Assembly (NCBI GenBank): GCA_026119935.1 | Contig: JALRMH010000004.1 | Span: forward strand, 1,362,411 to 1,426,410 | Source: Endothia cerciana | Lineage: Eukaryota; Ascomycota; Sordariomycetes; Diaporthales; Cryphonectriaceae | Direction: 5' to 3' | Length of the DNA stretch: 64,000 bases | Part shown: positions 54,374 through 64,000 of the stretch, piece by piece | Layout of the letters: each line of letters starts with the position of its first letter | Numbering within the stretch: the stretch's first letter is position 1 | Translations under genes and position numbers: made by a program | Notes under the pieces: generated by a model | The model's input: the letters and a program-made list of their open reading frames with translations, nothing else | Told to the model about the DNA's origin: nothing | The model's database searches: none

Positions 54374-56410
54374 ATGGACAAGATCACCGATAAGATCACG
54401 GCCCTGCCGCCCGACGCCAACTACTTCTCCCTCGAGTTCTTCCCTCCCAAGACCGCTATGGGCTTCGCCAACCTGCGATCACGTCTCGAGCGCATGGCCC
54501 GCGCCCTCAAGCCCACCTTCGTCAACGTCACCTGGGGCGCCGGCGGCTCCACCGAGGACAAGTCCCTCGAGCTCGCCGAGATCTGCCAGCGCGAGCTGGG
54601 CCTGACCACCTGCCTGCACCTTACCTGCACCAACATGAGCAGGCGGCAGGTCGACAAGGCCCTGGAGGACGCCAAGGTTCTGGGAATCAGGAATATACTG
54701 GCGCTGAGGGGGGACCCGCCGCGCCGCGCCGAGTACAAGGACGAGAATGAAGAGGCGGATCTGGACGGGTCCGAGGAGTTCAACTGGGCGGTGGACTTGG
54801 TCAGGTACATAAGGCGAAACCATGGCGATTATTTCTGCATCGGTGTAGCTGCGTACCCGGAGGGTCACGCGGACGAGAGCCATCCTCTGGGTCAGAGCAT
54901 GGACCATGATCTGCCCTGGCTCGTGGAGAAGGTCCAGGCCGGCGCGGACTTCATCATGACGCAGCTGTTCTTTGACATCAAGGCCTACGACAGCTTCGAG
55001 AGGACGCTGCGGGAGCACCCCAGCGGCGCGTTCAAGGACACCATCATCATCCCGGGCCTGATGCCGATCCAGAACTACCAGATGATCAAGCGGACAACAA
55101 AGCTGAGCCATGCGAGGATACCCGATGACTTGATGGCGCGGCTGGACGAGGTGAAGAAGGACGACGAGAAGGTCAAGCAGGTCGGTGTCGACATCCTCAG
55201 CGAGCTGGTCGAGCAGGTCCGCGAGATTAAGAGCAGGACAGCAGGGCCCAAGGGGTTCCATTTCTATACCCTCAACCTAGAGAAGGCCGTCTCCTTTATA
55301 CTCGAACGCACGGACCTGATACCGCGTGATTCCGAGGACGATCAGGCCGTGGCTGACGATCTCCTCCCTGTGGCCCCCAGGATCGCGGTCAATGGCTCAA
55401 GCTCCAATAACTCACAAGACCATCTCGTCCCCGGCGCCCATTCATCACGCAGACAGTCGCAGGTACCTTCTGAGCCCCGAAACCGCGTCATTATCTCGGG
55501 TGGGCGCACACCCTCCAACCCCGAGTACGAGGCGACGCAGCTGGAGGCGTCGCGGCCCTACGAGCCCGTCCAGAGCCGGGCCAACACCCTGGCCATCTCT
55601 GAGGGTGAGGGCGTGTTAGGCCGTGAAGCTACGTGGGATGACTTTCCCAACGGCCGCTGGGGTGATGCACGTTCGCCGGCCTACGGTGAAATCGATGGGT
55701 ACGGTGTTAGCCTGCACATGAGCGTCACGCAGGCCAAGACGCTGTGGGGCGAGCCCAAGACGCCGGAGGACATCAACAACCTGTTTATTCGGCATTTGAG
55801 GAGCGAACTGTCGGCCATCCCGTGGAGCGAGGAAGAGTTCAACGCTGAGACGGCAACGATCAAGGATCAGCTGCTAGCTCTGAACACCCGCGGATGGTGG
55901 ACCGTCGCCTCACAGCCCGCCGTGAACGGCCTGCGGTCTAATGACTCGACGTTCGGCTGGGGCCCAGCAAATGGTTTCGTCTTCCAGAAGGCCTTCGTCG
56001 AGTTCTTCATCCCGACGGGCGACTGGAAGCGCCTGTACGAGAAATTGTGCAAGCCCGAGATGAAGGATAACGTGTGGTTCTACGCGGCAAACGCGGAAGG
56101 CGAGTTCGTCTCCTCCGACTCCAGCGGCGGACTGACGCTCGAGGTCAAGGAGGCCAGCACTAATGCCGTGACGTGGGGTGTGTTCCCCGGCAAGGAGATC
56201 ATCACGCCGACTATTATCGAGGAGGTCAGCTTCCGCGCGTGGGCGGAGGAGGCCTTTGGCATCTGGGGCGAGTGGGCCCAGGTGTACGGCAAGGGCTCCG
56301 ACAGCTCGAAGCTGCTGGAAAGCTTGAAGGGCAAGCTGTGGTTGGTGAATATCATCCATCACGAGTATGTGGAGAAGGATGCCCTGTGGGACTTCTTGAT
56401 GAGTGCCTAA
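54374..56410 (+). CDS. Methylenetetrahydrofolate reductase
   Basis: An intronless gene of 678 aa. The enzyme reduces 5,10-methylene-THF to 5-methyl-THF, the methyl donor for methionine synthesis. The TIM-barrel catalytic domain covers about residues 1-300, with SLEFFPPKT, TWGAGGST, LHLTCTNM and ILALRGDPP carrying the FAD and substrate contacts. A C-terminal domain (about 415-678), with WGWGxANGFVFQKAFVEFF-like and FPGKEI segments, is the eukaryotic S-adenosylmethionine-responsive regulatory domain. Between them lies a Ser/Asn-rich linker of roughly 110 residues, longer than in most homologues. Fungi have two paralogues (Met12 and Met13 types); which one this is cannot be settled here. The ATG at 54374 is chosen over the one 12 codons upstream because it starts the conserved N-terminus. 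Confidence 0.96.
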   Translation: MDKITDKITALPPDANYFSLEFFPPKTAMGFANLRSRLERMARALKPTFVNVTWGAGGSTEDKSLELAEICQRELGLTTCLHLTCTNMSRRQVDKALEDAKVLGIRNILALRGDPPRRAEYKDENEEADLDGSEEFNWAVDLVRYIRRNHGDYFCIGVAAYPEGHADESHPLGQSMDHDLPWLVEKVQAGADFIMTQLFFDIKAYDSFERTLREHPSGAFKDTIIIPGLMPIQNYQMIKRTTKLSHARIPDDLMARLDEVKKDDEKVKQVGVDILSELVEQVREIKSRTAGPKGFHFYTLNLEKAVSFILERTDLIPRDSEDDQAVADDLLPVAPRIAVNGSSSNNSQDHLVPGAHSSRRQSQVPSEPRNRVIISGGRTPSNPEYEATQLEASRPYEPVQSRANTLAISEGEGVLGREATWDDFPNGRWGDARSPAYGEIDGYGVSLHMSVTQAKTLWGEPKTPEDINNLFIRHLRSELSAIPWSEEEFNAETATIKDQLLALNTRGWWTVASQPAVNGLRSNDSTFGWGPANGFVFQKAFVEFFIPTGDWKRLYEKLCKPEMKDNVWFYAANAEGEFVSSDSSGGLTLEVKEASTNAVTWGVFPGKEIITPTIIEEVSFRAWAEEAFGIWGEWAQVYGKGSDSSKLLESLKGKLWLVNIIHHEYVEKDALWDFLMSA

Positions 56411-57376
56411 GAGTCTGAGCTGGGCTGTACAAGATGCAAAAGACGGTCGCCTTCACTGGCTAGGCCCCGTGCTCATGGTGAAGCATAGCCTAGACCGAGT
56501 GAGAAAGTAGACCCTCGAGGATAGACCCCAGCCTCGTATGCGTGTATATCGCCAATCGACTCAGGGGCCCGCCTCATAAATAGTGGATCCCGTCGTACAG
56601 GCAGAGCCTTAGGCCATGCTGGCGGACTATCAATCTTCACGATGATCATCTTTCGGCCCGAGCCTGTATGTCAGCGTTTCAAGGCTTGAGGAGTTCGACA
56701 TGACTCCCGAGAAATCTTTTATCATCACGATATCGAATTGCGGTGCTGATTCCCGCGCACCAATCCTCCTGCGGTCTGCCTGTGCCTCCTGAAACAAAGT
56801 GACCACATACAACGACCCATCTTATCGACAATGGTGTGGTTTGAAATTGCCAGCTCGGCTGTCCGGCTCCATCACACCCCCCTGGGTGATGGGGGTTGGC
56901 ACAATGCGAGCCATATTGCTGGGTACACAGCAGCCAATCAATGAGACTTTGTCCACCATTTCTGTCTTCGTTCTGCCTTCTCGTGGTCTACGGCGGGGCG
57001 TGCACGCAGTCTTTTCCCGCAGATTTAGGGACCGCCTGCACAAGGCCTGAATTGAATCGACAGCCGTTGGGTGATCCGTGGGGCGGTTCGGAGCCGGCCT
57101 GCTTCCTTTTTGACAGCTTCACCCGCTCGCTGTCTTTGCAATCGCAGCTTCAGTTCGTTGTATACCCAGGCTTCCTTCTCTCGACGACACGACAGCGTTG
57201 ACTACTGTCTTTGCATCCGCTTACTCGCATTTTCCTAAAACTCTCCAGGCCATCAGCAACAATCACCGGCTCGGCGACACCGACGACACCTGGTCAGCTC
57301 ACCCCACTAGCGCGCCCTGTCGAGAGGACGACCGTCGAGTCTTCGGATCCTTGCCGTCCAAGCACCGTTAGCCAAG
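56411..57376. other. Intergenic region
   Basis: The 3' flank of MTHFR and promoter of the small membrane-protein gene. A GCCAATCAATGAG stretch near 56933 contains a CCAAT motif. No gene is visible. Confidence 0.55.
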
Positions 57377-57684
57377 ATGTCCGCCGCAGCAGTCGCCGCA
57401 GACGCCGCGACGACGAACTGGACCACCTACGACGGCCCCGTCCCGCAGCGTTTCATGTTCTACGCCGTCTTCTTCCCCGTCGCGATGGCGGCCTTTCTCG
57501 CGCTTCCCGCGGCCATCTGCTACTGTTGTCTCGCGCGGGGACGGGTCACGCCTTATTCGCCGCCGAATATGGTCGGTGGACTTGGTATGGATTTTCCTAC
57601 GTTCACCCCGATTTGTGGCACAGCTTCTAGAAGAAGGAGGAGGAGGAGGAGGAGGAGGAGGAAGACCATGTTCCTCTCTCCTAA
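57377..57684 (+). CDS. Small single-pass membrane protein with acidic tail
   Basis: Preferred model: exons 57377-57571 and 57631-57684 around a 59-bp GT/AG intron, giving 82 aa. A soluble N-terminus (MSAAAVAADAATTNWTTYDG) precedes one hydrophobic helix of about 22 residues (FYAVFFPVAMAAFLALPAAI) flanked by three cysteines. The chain then reads RGRVTPYSPPNM and, after the intron, a KK plus nine-Glu tail ending DHVPLS. The tail comes from an AGG/GAG repeat read in the Glu frame. Without the intron the same repeat would encode a poly-Arg tail and the protein would be 118 aa. An ER or plasma-membrane protein is likely. No family is recognised. Confidence 0.5.
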
Positions 57685-58887
57685 CGCTCCTCGGACGCTC
57701 TTCTTCCTCTTCTTCCATGTCTCTCATGGTTGAAATATTGTGGACTGACTAGTGAGGGACAACACAGACAGGAAAAGTCCGTACAACGGCTCAGTGAACC
57801 ATGGGTCTGTAGCTGAAAAGTAAGGGTGCCTAAGCAGCCCGAGAATTATATCAGCTTCGACATGGCGAGGGCAGAGCTCATCACAGCGGCGGCACGACCA
57901 GGCCTGTCTCTCCCAGCGGATACATGCTATGGCTCCTATACAAGGCGATGTCCCCCCCCCCGCAGTCTAACTACAAGAATAGTCGGGGAGATTCATCCGG
58001 GAGCCAGGGCACGTACGATGTGTGTAGATGCTGAGGAATCGGAATTTAAGCATGGCACAGGAGTTGTCAGGGGTTGCATTCATATAGCGCTGGTGGGGGG
58101 TATGTTGTGCATTTGGAGTGAGACGTGGACTACGAGATCTACGATGCTTGTATTATTGTGTTGTTGTTGTTGTTGTTGTTGTTGTTTGGTTGTTTGGTTG
58201 TTTGGTTGTTTGGTTGTTGTTTTTTTTGGGGGGGTTTGGGGGTTCTCTTACCGACTCCGTCCTCATGATCACGGTCATGCGTTCATGCTGTTCATATCTA
58301 GGCCAAGCCAGAGTGATACCATCTTCGCACCACTGCTCACCTTTTTTACACATCATCGATCCGCCATGCGAGATCAGACGCCGGAGATGCAAAGATGCAA
58401 GGTTGCTGAGCATCCAACCGGCAGTGCCTACATCCGCCGTGGCTGGCGAGATGGGGCAAAGTCCTGCCTGTCGCAGAGCTAAGAGGGGGCCCGGTGACTT
58501 CCCCTGACAGGCCTGCATGACCAGTGACCTGCTCGTCCGGCAATCAGCTCCTGGGCTCCACCAGCTTAGCCTGTTATGGAAACGATTGGTGGCGAGGGCC
58601 CCGTTCTTGCGAGTCTCGAGGCCATGTGGATTCGGAGTTTCCAACTCGACGAGGGCATGCCGTTCAGGCCCCGTCAAACCTAATTCCCCTTCCACCATGG
58701 TAGATTCCTTGCCCTCGGGGGACCGGCCTCGCAACTGTCCACGTACAGCAGAGCAGATGAGAACCGTCCCACGCACCCAATGGCCGAGAGGAGAGGTCGT
58801 TCACGAGGCGTCTCTCCCGATCCAGCGGCTGATAATCAACCGCATCCATTGACATACGCTCGCCCATGAACGGCCGAAACAGCCAAC
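57685..58887. other. Intergenic region with TTG repeat
   Basis: Contains a 10-nt C run (57952-57961) and a long TTG/TTTGG low-complexity block (58157-58240). No gene is visible. Confidence 0.6.
58157..58240. repeat. TTG and TTTGG low-complexity repeat
   Basis: About nine TTG units, then four TTTGGTTG-like units, then T and G runs. Confidence 0.9.
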
Positions 58888-60377
58888 ATGAAGGTCACCT
58901 TTCCCCTAGTCAACACCGGCCAGAGGACCGTCGTCGCCGTGTCCACTGTCTGCATCATCCTGCCCGCCGTCGCCGTCGCCCTACGCCTCTTCTCGCACCG
59001 CCTCGCACGCCGCTCCCTATGTGCCAGCGACTACTGCGCGACCGTTGCGGCCATCTTCGCGTACGTCCTTGGCCGTTCCTCTTCGCCCCTTCCTGGGATC
59101 TATCTCTCTTTCCCCCTTTTATGATGGTCATGGGGCTGTTGTTTTGCTTCCCCGATCGTCTTCCTGGTCCTGTCCAGACCCAGAGCTGGTGTCCGCTCTC
59201 TTGACAGAGCGCACTCGCCTTGTTCTCTGCTCGGCTCGAGACGGCAGACCGGGCTTTGGCGGGGGGAGAGAAACCTTCTAGAACCGGGCCCGGCCGAAGG
59301 AAGTTCCCTGTCTGGATGGTTGATGGCTGACTCCCAGAGCTGTTTAGCATCGGCTACCAGGCAGCCACAATCACGGCCGTCTTTCATGGCGGGACGGCGT
59401 ATGCACACGAGAAGGACATTGTGGCCAAGTATGGCGACACACCTATCGCCGACCTGCTAAAGCTCGTAGTCTCGTTCGAGATCTTATGGTCAATCAGCAT
59501 GAGCTTCTCCAAGACCTCGATCTTGTTGCTCTACATCAAGCTCTTCCGGGACTCGTACGTAGCCTTCGCATCTAAAGTGACCATGGTGGTTGTGATCCTG
59601 TGGCCTATCGCAACCCTCCTTGGTGCGCTGCTCATCTGCATCCCGCTCTCCCAGAACTGGGAGGAGATCGGGGGCACCCACTGTGGGAACGAAGTCATGT
59701 TTTATTTCGTCAGCGGTTTGACCAACCTGGCGACAGACTTCACTGTCGTCGGCCTCCCACTGCCGCACCTGTACCGACTCCGACTGCCGAAAGAGTCCAG
59801 AACCGGCTTGATCATCGTGTTCGGCCTGGGCTTCCTGTAAGCCCTATCCCCCCTCCTCTGCGTCACTGCCGCCCCGTGCATATACTCATCCCGAGCCCTT
59901 CACAGGACTAGCGTCGTCAGTATCGTCCGCCTTCCGTTCTTGTTAGACATAGTTTGGACCGACCTCACGTGGACCATCACCGTCCCGAACATCCTCACCG
60001 GCCTCGAGCCGAGCATGGCCGTGGCACTCGCCTGTGTGCCGCTGCTTAAACCCCTGCTGAGTCTCGGCAAGCGGCGGAAGGGGGTCTCGAGGGTCAGGAT
60101 CGCGGGCAACGAGCTGCGGACCCATCAGTACGACCCGGACCACGCCAGGAGGCTGAAGCTGCGCGCGGACAGGGTGCAGCATACTGCGAGGATCTCAGCG
60201 CCCGGGCCGAGCGAGGGCGGCGCCCCTCCCAAGGAGATAGATTCGGGAGACAGCGCCTGGGATCTGAAGGCGGGCCAGGGCAGCGGCCCCGAGATCACCG
60301 TCAACAAGCGGTGGGAGGTGACGAGCGAGAAGGCGGCGGCCGGCGATTGGACGCAGATGCTGGGGACCCGTTCGTGA
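58888..60377 (+). CDS. Pth11-like seven-helix membrane protein (fungal rhodopsin-like domain)
   Basis: Exons are 58888-59060, 59348-59836 and 59906-60377, giving 377 aa. The first intron (287 bp) is unusually long here. Its acceptor at 59347 is the one that joins AAIFA to IGYQAATITAV in frame; nearer AGs give stops. The protein has about seven hydrophobic helices with the family features CASDYCATVAA, FSKTSILLLYIKLF, CIPLSQNWEEIGGTHC (an extracellular cysteine loop) and TDFTVVGLPLPHLYRL. A cytosolic C-terminal tail of about 110 charged residues follows. The family (PF20684) includes Pth11-type putative receptors that sense surface or nutrient cues in plant-associated fungi. No CFEM domain is present. 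The ligand and partner G protein are unknown. Confidence 0.92.
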
Positions 60378-61649
60378 GACGACAGCCTTGATGGGCTCGC
60401 GACGGAGCGCAATGGGCACAGACCCTCCGAGGTCCAGCCGGCCCGGTGAGATGAGCTTTGGGGGGGGGGGGGGGGCCCGAAACCCTCGGGCGGCGAGTCC
60501 TGATTTGATCGACAGGCTGAGCCACGAGCCCTCAAACCATCTCACGAGCGGAGACGGCCCGGCCTCTTCAGGATGACACTCACTCACAACAGCATCAAGC
60601 AAGTCCTCTACGAATAGAACATATCTCCAAAGAGCTCACGGCTTCTCCAAGGCACACGACGTTGCTGCCGCTAGACACACCGTGCTCAAGCCCCAGGGCC
60701 TCTCCGGCCACCGACGAGGGCAAGGAGAAACCTCGGCCAGCACTTGAAGGAACACATCGTCTCCGGACGGCAGATCTTCGAGCAACAAGCCCAGCCAGCT
60801 GATCTGTTTGGCGATCTAGACAGTACCGCGGACGACGCGAGGACCGTCACGCTTTCTTCTCAGCCCGATCCGCTACAGATGTCACCCCACATCATTTACT
60901 TCTGAGCGGATTCTCGAGCCTGGGACGGAGAGACGCCAACGACACAGCTGGCACAGGGAATGACTGAGCGGCAGCAACTTGCCCTGTCCAGTATCGGGGA
61001 GCGGGGACAACGTGGCAAATGCAAATTCTCAGGATCAGGGTGTTGGAGCTCATGTGCCTGCGCCTCGTTCCCCACCCCAAGGAGATCATCGACGGCGCCT
61101 GGTTGCTGTATGAGGATGCCCTGGCAAATTGCCTCCACTCGGTTCCAGCGGTGTGACGGTCCTGAGTCCACAGCTTTCAAGTGGAACAACGACATGAGGG
61201 CCCACTTGTTTACAGGTCATTCGGAAGCCTTGGGAATGGAGAGGCCTCTGATCTGGACAACATGGAGCATGGTTTTCCCTCGACGGCCTTTACCTGGGAA
61301 AATTGCCTGGACATTATTTACCCTGGAGAAGACCACATGTGGGATCAGGCTTGGCAGCTCAGACAGAAGTGTCAAGCTCGCATCACGGCAACTGATACTA
61401 GAATTGATCGTACTCAAAAGTACGTCTTTTTCCTATAGCAAGCAAAATGAGGGTACTATCTGTATTGAATGTCCATTTCATCGAACGCAAGAATTACAAT
61501 TACAGCATGTCAAATACCCGAGCCTCAACCCCCCCCCCCCCTCTCTTTTTTTCTCTTTTTGAGCTGTGCGTTCCATTATTGGACAACTGGGACGAGGAGC
61601 TCATATCAACTGGACCTCCGCGCACGGCTTATGCGGGGGCATCCCTGGC
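60378..61649. other. Intergenic region, possibly with a degraded gene
   Basis: A 16-nt G run (60460-60475) lies 83 nt after the Pth11-like stop and a 13-nt C run at 61529-61541. Between about 61000 and 61440 short protein-like pieces appear in different frames. They may be a decayed gene, but no family is recognised. Confidence 0.45.
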
Positions 61650-62641
61650 TCATAGGAACAGAGCCGCGACACAAGCAGCGATGAGACTACCGACATCGAT
61701 CGCCGCATAGCTCCCGGAACTGACCTGCACCGGTGTCGAGGTTGACGAGGAGGAGCCCCCTGTCATAGTCGCATTCGCGCCACCGCCCGTCGAAGAAGTC
61801 GCGTTCATGGGCTCGACAGCAGCTGCGTACTGGTCACAGACCGCGCCCGGCGCCAGTGGGCAGTCGTCCGCGATACAGATAGACTGCTGCTGCGGCCCCT
61901 GGGCCGCGATGGCGGTGGCGTTGGGCTCACACCTGTACCCGAACAGCGAGTTAAGGGCGGTGCCGACAATCAGCAGGTCCGAGTCCGCCACGCCGAACGA
62001 GGCGGCGGAAAGGGCGACCTGCTCGACGAAGTAGCCGAACTCGTACGCGTCGAGATCCATGAATTTGTGGACCTGGTACGTGGACGGGAAGCCATCATAG
62101 GCGGGGAAGCCGGGCATGCTGTACTCGGAGCAGCCCAGCAGCGAGCCGAAGAACTGGTACAGGTGCGTGAGGAGGAAGTACTGGTTGGACGTGGTGTCGT
62201 TGGCGGGCATGTTCATCATGATGGGGGCGGCGCCGCCGCCGTCGAGGAAGTTGACGGAGACGCCTGATGAGCCGCCGCGGTTGGAGGAGGCGAGCTGGCC
62301 ATCGAAGTAGGGGAGGAGGTTGACGGCGGTGCCGTTGTACATGCCCGGGGCCAGTATCCCGGCCACGGAAACGCCAACGTTGGGAGTTGTATCTGTAAGA
62401 GCTGTCAGATGCTGCACCTCTCTCTCCCTCTTGACTCCTTGTTCTGGTCATTTCGCCTACAGTTGCCGATGACAGCTGTGTTCACAACAAGGGTGAGGAC
62501 TGTGTACTGGTTCTCCGCGGTGTTGTTCTTCAACAAGGCCGTCGTGTAATAGTCGCAGATCGAGGTATCATTTGGCCGCTGTGCAACGGCAGCTGAGGCA
62601 GCCGTCAAGGCCAGAACGAATGCTTTCGACATCACCGTCAT
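61650..62641 (-). CDS. Secreted, probably GPI-anchored glycoprotein
   Basis: Exons on the minus strand are 62641-62461 and 62392-61650, giving 307 aa. The start could also be the Met three codons later. A signal peptide (MSKAFVLALTAASAAVAQ) is followed by NDTSICDYYTTALL. The central region has many N-glycosylation sequons (NDTS, NNTA, NGTA, NATA) and scattered cysteines. Segments such as SNQYFLLTHLYQFFGSLLGC and AYEFGYFVEQVALSAASFGV are predicted helical. The C-terminus has a Ser/Thr/Gly-rich stretch, then a final hydrophobic tail (SLIAACVAALFL), the typical GPI-attachment layout. It is probably a cell-wall or plasma-membrane surface protein. No enzymatic domain is recognised. Confidence 0.85.
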
Positions 62642-63787
62642 CGTAATCACTCGATAAGTAGCAGATCGGGAGACTGGGTGTAGCAGCGACGATTTCTGGA
62701 GTAAGACGAGCGCAACGTCTTTTACGAAGGAGTGTTATCTAAACCACGAAGAACAACTGAGCTTGGGAATCGCCTGACTAAAGTACAAAGAAGACATTGA
62801 AATGGCAGGTCTTGACCATTCCAGGCTCACGAAATGAGATTATACGGAAACCCATCAATCCCGTTCCGGATGCATGCAGACCATGGTTTCCTATTGCAAG
62901 GACGATGACGCACATTAGTCCGTCATCGTGACCTAACTAGTAGCTGAGAGACCAGTAGCAAGGTAGGTTGATGGTCATGGCGCCGGAATGTTTGCGATCC
63001 TTTGTTGAGTGTCTCGCCGGATACTGAGCTTCCCGGCCGGGAACATCAACTCCACGATACTAGCATTCTCCCCCAGTCTTTCGTAGCGTGGGCCGGCCTC
63101 TCATAGGCTGCCGTGGCTGTCTACAGCTATTTAGCTCGTGGGTATACTAGGTCTGAATAGTAGCGCTGATCTGCACATCGACGCCTCCTGTGAGTCAAGG
63201 CTTTGTACTAGCCCCGAAGTTTCTCATGCTTAATCTTAATTCAACAAATAGTCCATTCCTATCGGACAAGTCAACTTGGCTGTGTCAAATAACATCAAGA
63301 GGGACTTGGGGGGTGGGGGGTGGGGAAGGCACAGATCGGGAAAACAATGTGGCGAAAGATCCGAGAAGGATGGAGAGCAGACTTACGGGGTGATGCGATG
63401 ATAGATAGCCCCAGACAAGCAAGTGAGCAAGTGAGGGGGTTATGCAACAGGTGATGGTTCAATTTAGATCTTGTCAACAACATGCTCTGAGGAGGATGGC
63501 AGTACGTTGGTCCTGCCACATCCATACTCCACAGGTCCATATCCTTCCTATCAACATGTCCGCTCATGAACCTCTCCAGCCAAGATGAGTGAACCACGAG
63601 ATCATGCGGGACTTTTAGGGTCACCTAGGAAGGCTCGTACAGGTACGGAGCATCTGCATGAATGGGTGTTAGGGAAGGATTGCTTGTGAGGTTGCTGTAG
63701 GATTAAGTCAGACCACCCCCTTTCCGTTCACCCTAGTCAGCCACATTCAATATATATACATATATTGATTTTATCTACTTTTCTATT
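62642..63787. other. Intergenic region next to a transposon end
   Basis: Contains the promoter of the GPI-protein gene and, at its right end, AT-rich DNA with a near-palindrome (about 63747-63768) next to the transposase stop. No gene is visible. Confidence 0.5.
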
Positions 63788-64000
63788 TTATTCACCCACT
63801 ACAATGCAATCCTCCTCATCAGTAACTAATTCGATGCCGCTCTCTTCAGCCTGACTGTCCTCGTCTTGATTAACTGTATTTTGAGCCCTCTGTATATCCT
63901 TAATGCCTGCAAACTTCGAATTCGGGCTTGTCTCGACCTTTCTTCTTTTCCTAGGCCTTGAGCCCTCAACCTGTGCTTTCAAGGCTTTATTTTCCTCCAG
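63745..64000 (-). mobile_element. Right part of a pogo/Fot1-type DNA transposon, truncated by the window
   Basis: The AT-rich sequence and transposase C-terminus fit the end of a Tc1/mariner-superfamily element. An AT near-palindrome at 63747-63768 lies just beyond the stop codon and may be at or near the terminal repeat. The rest of the element lies outside the window. Confidence 0.5.
63788..64000 (-). CDS. C-terminus of a pogo/Fot1-like DDE transposase (partial)
   Basis: The minus-strand frame is open from the window edge to a TAA at 63790-63788, about 70 codons. It reads LEENKALKAQVEG, then SRPRKRRKVETSPN, SKFAGIKDIQRAQ and an acidic tail. This coiled-coil, basic patch and IKxIQRAQ ending is typical of the C-terminus of fungal pogo-like transposases. 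The catalytic DDE domain and the DNA-binding domain would lie beyond the window edge. No stop codon interrupts this part, so the copy may be intact. The low GC compared with neighbouring genes fits a transposon. Confidence 0.65.
   Translation of the reverse strand: MEENKALKAQVEGSRPRKRRKVETSPNSKFAGIKDIQRAQNTVNQDEDSQAEESGIELVTDEEDCIVVGE

Noticed and set aside
60960..61562. 200-codon plus-strand frame
   Set aside because: It has irregular composition ending in a Pro/Phe low-complexity tail from C and T runs. The more protein-like pieces are in other frames.

Overview
The window is nuclear DNA from a filamentous ascomycete (Pezizomycotina, probably Sordariomycetes). The evidence is short introns of about 50-110 bp with GTRNGT donors and CTRAY-type branch points, GC-rich codon third positions, and ascomycete-type proteins: a Zn2Cys6 regulator, a Pth11-like receptor, a Dsc E3 ligase subunit and a fungal RIT1. 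I cannot name the species. Long gene-poor stretches with simple repeats and G/C homopolymers alternate with compact housekeeping blocks.

Layout. 0-14 kb: the 5' end of an unidentified minus-strand gene, an intronless FAD aromatic hydroxylase, a DHA1-type MFS transporter, an Ala-rich secreted protein with Kex2-type sites, an NAD kinase (minus) and a divergent alpha/beta hydrolase. 14-25 kb: a decayed tRNA-Lys copy, mitochondrial EF-Tu, 40S ribosomal protein S29 (minus), the ER oxidoreductase ERp38, a small HSBP1-like coiled-coil gene (minus), the Golgi Dsc/Tul1 RING E3 ligase and a Sis1-type DnaJ with a heat-shock element upstream. 27-33 kb: a HAD hydrolase, RIT1 (minus) and a divergent Arg-rich charged protein. 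33-51 kb: a gene-poor region holding a Zn2Cys6 regulator, a Myb/SANT-like gene with an RGG-like tail (minus), a dihydroxybenzoate-decarboxylase-like amidohydrolase and a small Ser-rich protein. 51-64 kb: the splicing factor Yju2/Cwf16 (minus), methylenetetrahydrofolate reductase, a small membrane protein, a Pth11-like seven-helix protein, a secreted, probably GPI-anchored protein (minus), and the C-terminus of a pogo/Fot1-type transposase running off the right edge.

Most genes are independent housekeeping functions. Two groupings stand out. The first is a run of protein-folding and quality-control genes from 18 to 25 kb (ERp38, HSBP1-like, Dsc subunit, DnaJ). The second is the monooxygenase plus MFS pair at 1-6 kb, which could be a small aromatic-compound module. 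I found no CRISPR, no rRNA and no clear large biosynthetic cluster. The strongest unexplained signal is a recurrence of G homopolymers on the sense strand 75-400 nt after the stop codons of six genes.
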